A program made the position numbers and the translations under genes. The notes under the pieces are model-generated. The model was not told the origin of the DNA. It made no database searches and was given only the letters and a program-made list of their open reading frames with translations. Below are positions 1 through 11,640 of a stretch of 64,000 nucleotides of DNA, one piece after another. Where the stretch lies: the NCBI RefSeq assembly GCF_000204055.1, contig NW_006768775.1, positions 1,136,322-1,200,321 of the forward strand. The letters are read 5' to 3'. This stretch comes from Melampsora larici-populina 98AG31. Its lineage: Eukaryota > Basidiomycota > Pucciniomycetes > Pucciniales > Melampsoraceae. Position 1 is the stretch's first letter; each line of letters opens with the position of its first letter.

Positions 1-801
1 TGATATCCCGAGATAACACGTCCTTCGGGAACATCCCTCCTCACAAACAAATTTTATGTACAAGTCGACCAGACCCGGATGTACTAGACCAACAGAGTGG
101 ACAAATATGTATGGAGCATGACATTGGAGTGAAAATCGTAAGAATTCGATTGTCTTTTTATGAGCCTTTCCAGCCGCGAGGGTCTTGGGCTTGCAACTGA
201 ACTCCTTACTAAAAGGTAGGACTAGATCAGGATCCACATGAGCCTTGTAGAGTACCAGGACTTGATCGACTCGGGCGTCTTGTCGAATTGTAACACCTGG
301 GCAACGGCTATGGATGGCGTCACATAACATCGCACGGGTAGTATGACGACTGAGCGGATCGAAATCAATATCGGGTTTGAGAGTGTCAGATGGTGGAACA
401 GATGTTCTGATCAAAAATGGCTCAAGAAGTGGTCGCAAGTCGGTCATAAAGTCGTGAGTCAGCTTGGCCTTGTTATGAGTCGGACGCGATTTTGTTTCGG
501 GATTGAAATGAGCCAAGACCCTGTAGTAATTTAAGTTCTTTATCCCTGAAGCCATTGATTCAAAGTCGATTTCAAGAAAAACATGGAGGTCTTTAGGTAA
601 TGTTTGGACTTTAGGCCACAATGGATGATTGAAAAGATTTGAGAAGTTTGCTTGAGGATTTTGACTCGTGCTGGGATCTTTAGCAGTTTGGGTTGAGTTT
701 GGGGTAGGGCTAGTTGGTTCCTTCGTCTTCAGACTATGATCCGCAACCATCAAAGCCCCAGGAGACTTAAGCGACCCTTTGCGGCTTTTACTTTTCGTCA
801 T
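1..801 (-). CDS. Unidentified protein, 3' end outside window
   Basis: On the minus strand an ATG at 801 opens a frame of 267 codons with no stop, running off the left edge, so only the N-terminal part is visible. The protein starts MTKSKSRKGSLK and has a basic, Ser/Thr/Pro-rich first 50 residues, then a more ordered part with aromatic and charged residues (for example LPKDLHVFLEIDFESM near residue 70, and CDAIHSRCPG near residue 160). There is no signal peptide or membrane segment. I do not recognise a domain. A frame this long without a stop in AT-rich DNA, with balanced amino-acid use, is good evidence for coding. It could be a host gene or a transposon-encoded accessory protein; the sequence does not decide. 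Confidence 0.7.
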   Translation of the reverse strand, partial: MTKSKSRKGSLKSPGALMVADHSLKTKEPTSPTPNSTQTAKDPSTSQNPQANFSNLFNHPLWPKVQTLPKDLHVFLEIDFESMASGIKNLNYYRVLAHFNPETKSRPTHNKAKLTHDFMTDLRPLLEPFLIRTSVPPSDTLKPDIDFDPLSRHTTRAMLCDAIHSRCPGVTIRQDARVDQVLVLYKAHVDPDLVLPFSKEFSCKPKTLAAGKAHKKTIEFLRFSLQCHAPYIFVHSVGLVHPGLVDLYIKFVCEEGCSRRTCYLGIS

Positions 802-1605
802 ATCTGTGAGAAAGAATCCAGACGATTAGATCAACAGCTAATTATCAGAAAATTAACAAAGACAAACTATCTGAAGGTATTGATCTAGTATCATCACTGA
901 ATGTGAAAATTCACCTTTATAATCTTCGAAATTAGATATCTGATATAAAAAAGAACAGGTAGTGGCGGTTCATAAAAGACAGATGTATTTTTTGTGAGTC
1001 AGTGATTGCTTTAGTTCACGTACATTGTTCTTTTCTATGTTGTGGCGGGATCTATTGCTGAAATATCATCATACAGGGGATCATGAAAGTTAAACCACGT
1101 ACATATTTTTCCTTTTGTTATGTCACAGTGCACATTTGAAAGGGTGAGTTGGGGTGTGATGGTCAAAGTGCAGAATCAATGAGTTGCCCGTTTTCGAGAC
1201 TTAAAGTTATATCATGACAATACCTTCACGATCCCTAGCGCACGAGTTGGGAAATAATAAAGGAAGAAATTTATATCCATCTTCGAGAGAGCCGATTTAT
1301 TAACATGACTTTGTGTAAATATAATATATATTATCGGATGTTCATAAAGAATTCCATGCATGCAAGTGGTGCATGAGTGGGGCAAGCAATGGGATTAGGA
1401 ACGAGATTAGGAAAGGGTAAGAAGATAACTACAGATCAACACCAAGGCAAATTAACAATGCCCTTTCACCTCTGAAAACACCTACCCATCTCGTTTTTTG
1501 TTCTTATGATAATAAACCATGTCAACCTCGCTTGGGCCTAACTCACTTTGAGTGATTTGTCCTGTCTCCGTTTCGTTTAATTATCACCTATATTCAAGTT
1601 AGTCG
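802..1605. other. Intergenic, no gene seen
   Basis: About 800 bp between the leftmost minus-strand gene and the next plus-strand gene. It is AT-rich with stops in all frames. It probably holds the promoters of the two divergent genes; I see no clear core element. Confidence 0.5.
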
Positions 1606-2316
1606 ATGATATTTCACTCGATTTCCAGTTTATCTTTTCTCTATTCTGACAATTCTTTTAGGAAAGTTGCCACAATGTTCCCAACTTTCATGATCTATGG
1701 TCAATCACGGGGAAGTGTCATGCCTGAGCTACGAGCCATGGCCTTCCAAACTCGAACTCCAACCTCGGAACTTTCACAACAGACTTCTCCAGAGCGCATC
1801 AGCTTGTTCAATCTGCGTTTTGAACTGCACCTTGATTCGGGATGCTACCATTTGGTCCCTCAGGCTCTTGAAAAACATGTAGAACGCTATCGATTTCTCA
1901 ACACCCAAGAACTCGACTTGATAAAAGATCATCTTAGTGCTATCCAGGATCAGATTCATGATACTATTTCTTATCTCTGTGATGCTGAACGTGTAGTGGG
2001 ATATGTAGAAATGGCATTGGGTTTGCCTGATCCCGAAGTTTCCGCCCATAATCATATACTCAAGGAGCAACTAAAGAAATCACGCGCGGAACGTAAAGAG
2101 TATATGCGCGCATTCAAACGTTACAACAGAGACGTGGCAAGACGTGGAGCAATTCTTTCTAGGGAGAAGTGAGTAAACATTTAATAAATCACAACGTATC
2201 ATGATAAATGTCTTCACACAACTCACTTTACTTGTATTTTGTCACATCATCTATGATCATCTCACTTTCTTGAACCTAGCAAACGCACTTGCGATTTTGA
2301 GGATGCTGCAGTGTAG
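1606..2316 (+). CDS. Small hypothetical protein, two exons
   Basis: Model: exons 1606-2168 and 2280-2316. The first exon is open for 188 codons, and its apparent stop lies inside a good donor (GTGAGT at 2169). Splicing to the acceptor CCTAG at 2279 keeps the frame and adds a short tail ending ...RTCDFEDAAV, giving 199 residues. A second ATG at 1675 (MFPTFMIYGQ) may be the real start, because the first 23 residues look atypical. The C-terminal half is charged and likely helical (KEQLKKSRAERKEYMRAFKR). No domain is recognised and there is no signal peptide. It lies upstream of a hAT transposase, so it could be host sequence or part of an element. Confidence 0.45.
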
Positions 2317-2933
2317 CTCGAACTAATCCTGAACCCACCTCACCGGTTTCCAAACCTGCCACACCACTAGCCTCCGATCTCGTTAGTCTAGTGATTCACT
2401 GAAATCTGAAATTCCACTGTTGTGACCTTGTGATATGGTGTGTGATATCGATGTATCGAATTTCCTTGTCTTACAGTCATACTTAGAAGTTTTTTGTTCA
2501 AATATGTGCATCAACGTGTATTGAGTTGGGACTGTACACATTGATGAATATGCAAGGGTCAAAAGTTGTCAAATGATTGATTGGCAATGTGTTGTTTGTG
2601 ATTATCTGAGAGCAATTTTCTCTAGATTATATGTGTGCACAAAAGATCCTGTGCAAGATTAAGTAACTTTCCTTTTCGTATTTTTTTTCTGATCAAAGGA
2701 AGCCTTCATTATACATTTGGATTACTTAGATCTGACTTCAGTACAAGTACTCACTAGCTAGGTTTCATATCTTTTCTTATAAAATACTAGACATGATGTT
2801 TGAATCATCATCTTAAGCATTTCTAGTCAGTTATCATATATCTTGTCCTGTATAGCATTCTTTTGGTTTGTTCGTGGAGTCAACTGCAAATTTGGTAATC
2901 AAAATTTACTCTATATCTTAAGGTAAAATCCAG
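2317..2933. other. Intergenic, no gene seen
   Basis: About 600 bp, AT-rich, with no convincing reading frame. If the following hAT transposase once had a zinc-finger N-terminus it should have been here, but I find no Cys/His finger in any frame. Confidence 0.4.
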
Positions 2934-4650
2934 ATGTACAAACATAGTAAAGTGAGAAAAGAAAAGTATGGACAAAACTTTTCTATGTCACGTGACTTTT
3001 CTAGTCTCATGAGAAAAGATGACATTTTTTGTAGTGAAAGTAATCACAGCAGTGATTCAGACCAATCAGACTCCAATACTAACACCGATGAGGAAGATCG
3101 TGAACAAGAAGACGAGCCAGAGAATTATCGAAATCGCAAGACTGCTTACCTGCTTGGTGATACTTACATGAAAAGTTTGACTAAGGACGTAAGTAATGCT
3201 CTCTTTCATCTCTCACTGTTCTCATCCCTTATCTGTTCTTATTGATTGTTTGCATGACTGACATAACTATTGCCTCATTAACCTATACAGATGGATACGG
3301 TGAATAAGAAACTCACCCGTTCCAGTGGACATCGTGTGGATTTCAATCGACGCCGAGCTCAAGCCAACATTCAACGGGAATTGGAGGAGTTACCGGCGCT
3401 GAAGGCCCTCTTGTCCGGCCACGGTATTCGTTGGGGTATCCAAGCTGAACGCTGGGAGCGAATGTGGGAGGCTCGTGAAGTAGGTCCTTTTTGTTTTACT
3501 TGCTTTGCTTTTGCGATGAGAGCTTGATGTTTCTTCATTTTTCAAATCTCTTCAGCTGATCGATCGGGTAATGAGAGACGACTTGACTGAAGTTCACTCG
3601 AAGAGACGTCATCCGAAGAAAAATGGAAAGAAGCACGGCTACTTCGAAGAGCTTGTATTCTTGGTGGCTGATTGGCAGGCGATGCGTGATATGTTAGACA
3701 TCCTCACAGTAAGTAAAACAATCTTTTCAAAGTTGTATTACATTATTCTGATTGCTTTGAATCTACTTTTTAGCCATACAAGATACTGACTCGAGAAATG
3801 GAAGGTGACAAACCTACCGGCTGCATGGTGATAGCAAAGTACGTGGAACTCAAGTCCTCCATGGAAGACCGATTCGAGAACATGCACTTGAACGATCCAC
3901 TTTACCCCATGGTTGATGTGATGATCGATAAGATTAAAAAATACCTGGAAGAAGCTCTCACATGCGACACCCTGGTTTTAGCTGCTGTCTTCCACCCTGG
4001 ATTACGAGTCAGGTTTTTTTCTCATGTGTTTGGAGAGGATTCACTTAATCATCAACGGGCCCAAGATTTATTAGAAACAGTTTTCAAATTGCAACGTGAT
4101 GCAACCAACACCCAAAATCAATCCGCCACTTCAGATACTCCAATCAAAGCTCCTGTCAAAACTTCTGGACCGGCTTTCCTCCATCTATACGACAAGGTAG
4201 TCGCATCAAGCAATGTCAATGAGCTCGACCGATATCTCCAAGGCATAGATCCGATGGTCTCCCCTGATGCAAACAACCCCGAACATGCTCTGGATTGGTG
4301 GAATGTGAGCTATGTCTCTTTCCATGTTATCTTTCATTTGTTTCCATTACTAACCTATGATCTCTTGAAAGACTCATGGATGTAAATATCCTGTCTTATC
4401 AATTTTGGCTTGTGACTACTTAGCAACACCAGCGGCATCTGCTGCTCCTGAGCGATCGTTCTCGATTGCTGGTCGTGTATGTTCAGCCGAACGAGGTGGA
4501 TTGGTCCCTCGCATGATTGAGATGCTGGTTAGTGCACAGATATGGGTACTTGAAGGGATACCTTTGACTGGTGCCTTTGCTGAAGTTGGTAAGGTGCTTG
4601 AGTATGCAAAGAAGTTCCTCATCAAGAAAACTCGACGAAATCGACTATAA
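2934..4650 (+). CDS. hAT-family transposase, N-terminus missing
   Basis: Five exons join in phase: 2934-3188, 3291-3479, 3556-3708, 3774-4304 and 4372-4650, giving 468 residues. All four introns (65-102 bp) are GT-AG. The C-terminus carries the hAT dimerisation domain: ...LDWWN, then YPVLSILACDYLATPAAS, then the PERSFS motif followed by ...GRVCSAERGGL. The family protein is usually 650-900 residues with an N-terminal BED zinc finger and a DDE core; the finger and the first catalytic Asp are absent here. Upstream of exon 1 there is an AG, so an exon may have been lost or an acceptor used. This is probably a 5'-truncated or degenerate copy. The C-terminal coding part has no stop or frameshift, so loss of function was recent or the truncated protein is still tolerated. 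GC-rich palindromic sequence just downstream may be the element's end. Confidence 0.8.
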
Positions 4651-4904
4651 CTTTATAGGTTTCTACCTCACCCGACCTTTCTTTTTTGTTTATCTTTGGT
4701 TCATTACACTTGTTTGAAATACCTTCATTTAAAAAGTTTTATTTAATTTTTTCTTCAATACACTCCTTGAGATTCTTGTTTTTTCAATTTGTTCACTTCC
4801 TTTAGAATTAACTCATATTGTTACAATTTCTTTACGGTCTTTACTACCTCACATCAATTTTGTTCGATTTTTTTCAATCTCTCATCCTAAAAAAATAAAA
4901 GCTT

Positions 4905-5090
4905 TTTTTTGCCTGCAACGCTCCGAAACGCTGCGAAACATCACTTCGCTTTTAGCTGCCGAAATTTTTGGGATCCCGTAGCCCGCTTCCGTTTCCGCTG
5001 TCAAGTTTGGCCCAACCTGTCCTCCGCAGCGCTTCCCAAATACGGTCTTGCAGCGCTGCGCAGCGCTGCGAGCCAGGCTTGCAGTTATGC
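4905..5090. repeat. GC-rich palindromic repeat after hAT gene
   Basis: A GC-rich island in AT-rich surroundings with repeated GCAGCGCTGCG and ACGCTGCGAAAC-type words, densest at 5045-5075. Short overlapping frames on both strands here are a side effect of the composition. By position and style it resembles the subterminal repeats of hAT elements (compare the GCGCTAT arrays of the element at 12-16 kb), so I infer the right subterminal region of the truncated hAT copy. Confidence 0.45.
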
Positions 5091-5395
5091 AAACATAGTC
5101 AAATATCATCACATCTAGATTAAATTAGAAGCTTTGATCAAGCTTATAATTGTTGAGGAGATTCAAGAATGTTAGATAGGTCCAAAGAAAAACAAGTTCT
5201 ACACGTACAACATTTCGCTCCTTATTAAAACGGAAAAGTACATGATTATTACAAATGGTTTTTGTCTCATTGATTGATAAGGAATCGATTAAAATCATTA
5301 AATTGAAGATTCATTGAAAGTTGAATTTAGAATTCGAAAATTAGTTAAGAAAGAAGTGAAAGGATTAATTTTGAGGAAACAAATGGAAAAAAAGT

Positions 5396-6145
5396 TCATT
5401 TCTTTTTACGTTGATGACAAGCTGAAGTTGCGGTTGGATCAAGTGAAGAATTATGATCACAATCACCAATTAATTTTGTCCATTCATCCGTTATACTTTC
5501 ACTAAGTCTATAAGGAAAAAGATCAAATCATCAGAAAACAACACTCAAGATGAAGAGCTTACAGATTTCGAGGGATTGACTTACGGTGTAGTAACTGGAT
5601 TATTTTTGTATCCTGGTATATGATTTTCAACTTTGCCATCGTCATCATCATCATCTTGATTGTCAACAGATGGAATTGACCCTAATGCACTTTTTAATAT
5701 TGTGCTTAGACTATCTGATTTTGATTGGGCTGTTGTATACGGATCTTGCTCTGAGATTTCTTCTTTCTGTGATCCTATATTCCGAAGTAAGAATTGAGAT
5801 TAGGTCGTAAGTTTTTAAGATAGTTTATCTATCATCTTGGTACATATAAGATTTATTGATTTACTTACGTTTTGAGTGTGATTCTTTTTTGTTCTCATGT
5901 TTTTCACTACAATCAGAAATCGGGATTTCAGAGAAAAGAAACTGATAAGTAAATTGTGGATTGAACGGAGTATCAAGCAGACTGAAAAAAACGTACGCTC
6001 CCATATTTTGAGGTACCACATGAACTTTGTCACCGTGCATTTCGAAAAACATTACCACGTGACCTGGAACATGATCCGCTAAGATCACAGGACTCAAGAC
6101 TAACATGATTATAAAAACAAAATTGATCGAAGAGGTAGAAAGCAT
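5396..6145 (-). CDS. Small secreted protein, three exons
   Basis: Model on the minus strand: 6145-5869, 5774-5585 and 5507-5396, with introns of 94 and 77 bp that both begin GTAAGT and end TAG. The phases fit and the protein is 192 residues. It starts with a clear signal peptide (MLSTSSINFVFIIMLVLSPV then ILA, likely cut after residue 23), and the mature part begins DHVPGHVVMFFEMHGDKVHV. A basic stretch near residues 85-95 is followed by a Ser/Asp-rich linker with six consecutive Asp residues (encoded by a GAT/GAC run near 5645-5660). The protein ends in SACHQRKKK. I do not recognise a domain. The size, signal peptide and lack of a known fold fit a rust candidate effector or cell-surface protein; that role is inference. 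The basic lysine tail is unusual. Confidence 0.75.
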
Positions 6146-9100
6146 ATTCTTTTGTGATGATTAGATGTTGAGGAACAGTTGTAGATGAAGGAGATTGGGT
6201 GAGAATTAGGAATAGTTTGGAGTATCAGGAGGTTTGTTATGATTGGTTTTGATTGGTCACGAGTCAAAAGATGATTGAGAATCTGGGTTGGATAAAGAAA
6301 GTCAAGAATTGGGAGAAGAGTCATCGTTATTTAAGCGACTCCAAAGGGATGAGCGATTGAAAGATGGCTATATGTAAAAGCTTCAACTTTGGTTTTGTTA
6401 TACATAGATGGCCCACATCTTTCAGTCGGGTAGGCTTTATTGAATTACTTTCCATCGCCAGTGATACAATTTTTTTTCACTTTGAAGGCCACTCGATCCA
6501 CAATGCTCATAGCTAGCCTGATTTTAATGGGCAGGTAAAGCTATCATAGCATCGAGACTGACTTGGTACCGGTCTATCCTTCCAAATCTTTGTCTGCCCT
6601 CCAAAGACCCTTACCCGCCACTCACTTCAAACTTCATTTGTATGCTAGCAATCTACTTGGTCTCGATTCTCACATCTCGAGATGTAAGAAGGCCTTCTAT
6701 GACGTCAACCAATGATTTATCAAAACGTTCTCCATTCGATATGTATGCCTTAAAGCCAATTATATTCGTCAACTTTCGTGAAAGTGGATGGGAATCGGAT
6801 CAGTTGAATTTCATCAGCCATCTGAAGTAACCGAATCTTACATCAAACGAATTGAATGATCTATAGAAGAATTCGGATTTTCAGTGTCGGAACGTCTCTG
6901 GCAATGGCATGAAGTGTAGGACAAAACAAAACAAATCCATTATGTTGAAGTTTTTTGAGAAAACACCTCGGAGAATGGTCTACCCCAAGCTTGTTTCTTG
7001 AAAGTGCGAAATTGCTTTATTGCATAACTACAGCTGTTTCAAGAAAGGTTGACAACTTTTTTTGGAGAAAGTTGTCTCCGCAGCGGTTAAAACCAGAGAC
7101 AAAACTTGATTACAGGTTTATTCTTTTCTGTATTCTTCCAATTAGCAGATAGACAAAATCAAGTGAGGGTCAAAACCCGGGTTTTGCACATTGGCGAGAT
7201 TTTAAAAAAATCAATCTTTGTTGAAACAGCTGTATATGAACAAATTATAAAGAAGGAAACTAGCTTACCAGGAAAAATAGATCATCTAGTCGGTTATAAC
7301 GACCACTGGCCGCGTTCACTTAGCCCGGGTTTTCAGAAAGTGCACTCTGGGATCCACGGCACTTCTCTACACTTCTCTACATGTAGAGTATGTTTGATGA
7401 TGTATCTCATTGGGACAATCCAAATCTAATATTCAAAGTACCCTCTACATATATCTTGGAACGATGCTCCAAATCCCTGCATGGGACTTGTACAATCTCG
7501 ATGATACATTTCATTGGGTAACTCTGTATCTGAAAAGGTATCACTATATCTCCTGATGAGTACAAGGCAGTCAAGGCACTGAACAGTGTTCTTGAGGTGC
7601 ACATCAAGATTCTTTCCCTCCAAGTAGGGAATATTGGCTTTGTATCCTTCTTTTTCAAGTGTAGATTTTCCTTTGGCATGATCATTTTGCACTTGGCATG
7701 CATACATATATGATAAGAAAAAGACACGACAAATAGGGAAGTTTGCTTGTAAAATCATGAACTACGGTCACCAGATAAAGTGTACACTGGTAAACTGAAT
7801 GTGACATTGTTTTTGTGTTTTAATAAGATGTGCTAGAATTACTTGTGAGCTGATTTGTTTGGAATGAAATGGAACTGAGAACAAATATTGCCTTCAAATT
7901 TAGTGAGCTCAAGGGGAACACCAGACTCTGACAGGTCAAGAGCCATCTAAGATCACATTTTTTTCTGAAATATGAGCTTTAGTGGTTTCAAATTCAAATG
8001 GACAGATGACAAAGATAAAAGTTTATCTAAGTGGAGCAAGTGTTTAAAAACCAACTTAACTATCTCTTGAAGGTTGAACAGTTGGCCTAAAGTTTGAATC
8101 TGAAGCTGGCAGCTTGTAAGCATGAAGGGGGGACCCCAAAGTGGCGCCAGAAGTGGAGTGGAACCTGGAATTTTGTACAGCAGATCAGAGACTGCAAGTT
8201 CATGCGTGAAGCCAAGAGCCTGTGAGCCAGGCGTGAAGCTAAAAGTGTGTGGGCTGGACCTGCATGGGTGCAGGGTGCGCAGACACTGGGAGTTTGCAAG
8301 CTCAATGGGATGATTGCTTCAATGATGGTCAGGCTGTACTGGGGCTGTTGAATATAATTTTGGCTTATTTATTTACCCATCATTTTTGCAATGTATCAAA
8401 AAGATAAGAATGAATGAAACTTTTTACGAAAAGAGAAATTGAAAAGTCAAAAGGTTGAGAATCACATACCATGACATCATTTTGGATGAGATGGAATGAT
8501 TTAAATTTGAGTACTGTGGTTTATATCAATCAATTTGTTTTCCTTGACTGAAAAATCACAGAAATTCACAGTGATGATGATAGAAGGGTCATGCAAGTTT
8601 TGAAGTCAGATAATGACATTATTGCCAACTTCCAATTACCTTTTTGAATGTTGGTGGTTTTGTTTTTGGTAGTCAAGGGTTGCGAATTGATTGATGGTCT
8701 TCAGATCACTGTAACTGTACTAATAAGCTAGCTTGGATGTTGCAAAGTCTGGCCGGTGATAAGGGCACCAGAACAAACCCTGCCTTGTCAGGGTTTTTGT
8801 AGGCACAGTCACAGTGGTAGGTAGATAAGTAGCAGTAGGCAGTGGTCTGGTTAACCTAATTTGTTGCCTAGGCATTGATCAAAGATAGTGATGCAAAAAA
8901 ACTCCAGCTGAGGTCATGTTTGTTTGCTTTTTTTCTGCCTGGTCAATAGTCATGGATGGGGTAGGGAGCGCTGAAGTGCATTCATGGGGGTACCGGTGGC
9001 AGACTGTGTGCGGAATGAACCTAGTATGCACAAATCTCCCATGGAGCTAGACTGGCCAGCGACATTAGTAGCCAGGAGCTGGGTAGTTAGGCAATGGCAT

Positions 9101-9682
9101 TGATGGAGCAGTCTGATGGGTGGAAAAGAAAATCCATACAGTGCTGAGTATCAGGACAGTATAGGTCAGTAGAGAGGTTTGTAAAGTAAATTGCACATAA
9201 AGAGGGGAAAAGAAAATATTAAGGCTGATTAGGGGAGACAGTCAGCAAGAACATTTCTTCAAGTATATAGATTCACAATCTAAGACCAAGACCAGTGTTT
9301 TGTTTCTTTCTTTTTGTCTTCATTGAAGAATTAAAAACTGTTTTGGTTTTCTTCTTCACCCCTTTTCCCTTTCACCTTTTTTGTTATCTCTCATCTCTCT
9401 AACATCAGCTCATGTTCTTTTGCATTCTTGACAATAGCTCTGTCTCTTTTCCAATCTCTCTTGCTCTTACTACAACATCTCTAACAACTCTATTTTATTA
9501 TTATCGATTTTGAAATCCTATTTCTTCTCCCATTTGTAACATGTGATTTTGTGTGTGTGTGTCTGTTTTATTTGTCTTTACGCTTGTGTGTGTGATGAGA
9601 GAGTGTGTAACCATTTTTTTGCTAAAAAAATAAACAATCACATTTTCTGCATTCACCTACAACTTAAAACCATCTGATATCT
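6146..9682. other. Long non-coding / relic region
   Basis: About 3.5 kb without a gene I can support. It contains several short overlapping frames, for example around 7100-7760 and 8090-8310, none with a recognised domain. 8120-8300 is locally GC-richer. Around 7000-7250 there are inverted words (ACAGCTGTTTCAAG and its near complement), suggesting a transposon relic. A GT-rich microsatellite lies at 9549-9600. Confidence 0.4.
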
Positions 9683-10251
9683 TGAGCTTAACTAAGCCCC
9701 TCTCCCAAAACAACCAGTCCGCTCTCAAAGAGGGGCTTAGAGCTTATACCCAGACTTTGGCCTGAGACCAGAAGGATTTTCAAGCAATTTTGCTTGAGAT
9801 CTTTTTTGAGGGCTCTAAATGTTGTAAAAGCTTGCAATAAATTTGGTATGGCTTCTTATAAGCCTTGTACACATACTTGGGCCACTTTTAGCACCATTTT
9901 ACTTGAGCAAAGGGACAAATTTGAACTGTTGAGTCCTTGTAAATCTGTGTCATACTCAGTGTGTGGGCCTACATGTGTGCTGAACCCGTCAAAGTCACTT
10001 GGTATTGGAATCAAAAATCCTCATGAACTAGAAGTGGTGAAAGGCTAGAAATGATACAAGGAGAAGCCAAAGATCTTGAAGAAGCTCCACCAAGCTTACT
10101 GCAGGCTTTTACAATGTCCAAGCCCTCAAAAAGGCACTTCAAGCAAAATTGCTTGAAAATCCTGCTGGTATCAGGCCAAGCTTGGGGTAGAAGCCCTAAG
10201 CCCCTCTTCAAGATCAAAAATGTCCTTGGAAGGGGGGCTTAGTTAAGCTTA
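9683..10251. mobile_element. MITE with long TIRs, AAGCCCC-type ends
   Basis: A 569 bp non-autonomous element. The left end starts TGAGCTTAACTAAGCCCC and the right end reversed starts TAAGCTTAACTAAGCCCC. The two arms stay alignable for about 180 bp (shared words such as GATTTTCAAGCAATTTTGCT). Each end contains a ~47 bp imperfect palindrome bounded by TAAGCCCC and GGGGCTTA. Flanks 9674-9682 (CTGATATCT) and 10252-10260 (CTGATATTC) match at 7 of 9 positions, suggesting a 9 bp target duplication, as made by Mutator-like transposases. There is no coding capacity. It is related in end structure to the elements at 11.7-16.7 kb and 30.2-36.0 kb. Confidence 0.7.
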
Positions 10252-10260
10252 CTGATATTC

Positions 10261-10970
10261 ATTACATTGGCAATCCAGTCATCATAAGCACTGGGTACCC
10301 CAAAGTGACCTGCCTAAGCCTAAGCCAACCCTAATTGGGTTTGGCTTGGGTTGGCTTGGGTAGCTCTGGGTCCAGGTCAGAGCCTGGTGCATCTTTGACC
10401 TCCTGCTCTTGTTCTTGACACTGCAAGAATCATCAAGTGTGAACCCCAATGGAGCAGAGTTGTGGTGAATGGGTCCACGACTTTCTTCAATCACAGATCT
10501 TGTTTGCCATAGGTTTGCCAGCTTGCCTTGAGCTTTTACTCTGCCTTAAACCTTCTGTGTATTCCACTGTAAGCTTGTCAAAGCCCCCAAAAATTGTGAT
10601 TGTCCGCATTTTGCAATATCACATCACCCTTCTAATTGGCCTACATACCACAGTTTTTAGCCTTTGCCTAAACTCAACTAAGTCCCTCACTGACTCTTGC
10701 ACGCTTTGAGCGCAGCAAGGTGTTAAGATATGGTAATCTTACTTAAGTAGTCAAATATCAATTACCAAATTGGGATGGTGTTCTGGATGGATGTAAAGAA
10801 GGTAGTATGAGATGTGGCTTGGCTTAAAGAGGAAATGGTTGTGAGGCGAGATAGTGTGGATTGGACCAAAGGGGTTAGCTGAGAAAAGTGTGAATCAAGG
10901 GGTGTTGAAAATTTTCTTTTCGGGTCTCTTATTACTTTTGTAGTTCTCTTTCCCCCTCCTTTCTGATTCG
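10261..10970. other. Intergenic, no gene seen
   Basis: About 700 bp with short frames only. 10300-10370 has CTAAGCC/GGCTTGG-type words in both orientations, again relic-like. No domain is visible. Confidence 0.35.
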
Positions 10971-10973
10971 TTT

Positions 10974-11640
10974 CGTGTCGAAAAGAATCAGTGAGTTTTC
11001 CTCTATTATCATCATCATCAATTGTTTCTCTCGTAGTTACTGATTTCTCTACCATACTAGATCTTAAATTTCTGTCTTTTTACGTGTTCCTTTGAACAAC
11101 ATCGTCTCACGCGCGCTCTTTGTTTTCTTTCGAGCTCGCAGGTACTCAATCTTTTATCTGATCCCTCTAACTAAGATGTGACCTGTTCTGATCATCCTAA
11201 TCTTTCTTTTCATCTTGTGTTTTCGCTACTGTTGTCTTAGGTGTGTTTTGTGTCTCTCGACGTTCACCTAGCTTCTTTGAGCTGTAGTCTCACTAGGACT
11301 TCTGTGCCCTCAGGTTAGTAGCGGTGTCGAAAAGAATCAATCTTAAATTTCTGTCTTTTTACGTGTTCCTTTGAACAACATCGTCTCACGCGCGCTCTTC
11401 GTTTTCTTTCGAGCTCGCAGGTGTGTTTTGTGTCTCTCGACGTTCACCTAGCTTCTTTGAGCTGTAGTCTCACTAGGACTTCTGTGCCCTCAGGTGTGTT
11501 TTGTGTCTCTCGACGTTCACCTAGCTTCTTTGAGCTGTAGTCTCACTAGGACTTCTGTGCCCTCAGGTGTGTTTTGTGTCTCTCGACGTTCACCTAGCTT
11601 CTTTGAGCTGTAGTCTCACTAGGACTTCTGTGCCCTCAGA
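10974..11640 (+). repeat. Exon-like tandem repeat block, 73 bp units
   Basis: A 73 bp unit starting GTGTGTTTTGTGTCTCTCGA and ending GTGCCCTCAG occurs at 11241-11313 and then three times in tandem at 11421-11493, 11494-11566 and 11567-11639, almost unchanged. A second block (from CTTAAATTTCTGTC to GAGCTCGCAG) occurs before it at 11066-11141 and again at 11342-11420. In the first copy the two blocks are separated by 99 bp that begin GTACTC and end TCTTAG (11142-11240); in the second copy they are joined exactly, with those 99 bp absent. No long frame is present. It looks like non-coding exon sequence of a transcribed element. Confidence 0.8.

Noticed and set aside
343..534. 63-codon plus-strand frame
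   Set aside because: Lies inside the longer open minus-strand frame 801-1 and has no features of its own.
4882..5118. Overlapping frames on both strands of the GC-rich island
   Set aside because: They arise from palindromic GCAGCGCTGCG repeats; no domain and no splice context.
7407..7758. Two overlapping minus-strand frames of about 110 codons
   Set aside because: No recognised domain, two equally open frames over the same bases, and a relic-like surrounding; could be a decayed element but not supportable.
8087..8313. Short frames in a GC-richer stretch
   Set aside because: Composition effect; both strands are open and there is no homology signal by eye.
10762..11055. Minus-strand 97-codon frame
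   Set aside because: Low-complexity Ser/Thr-rich translation of the leader-like repeat region; no domain.
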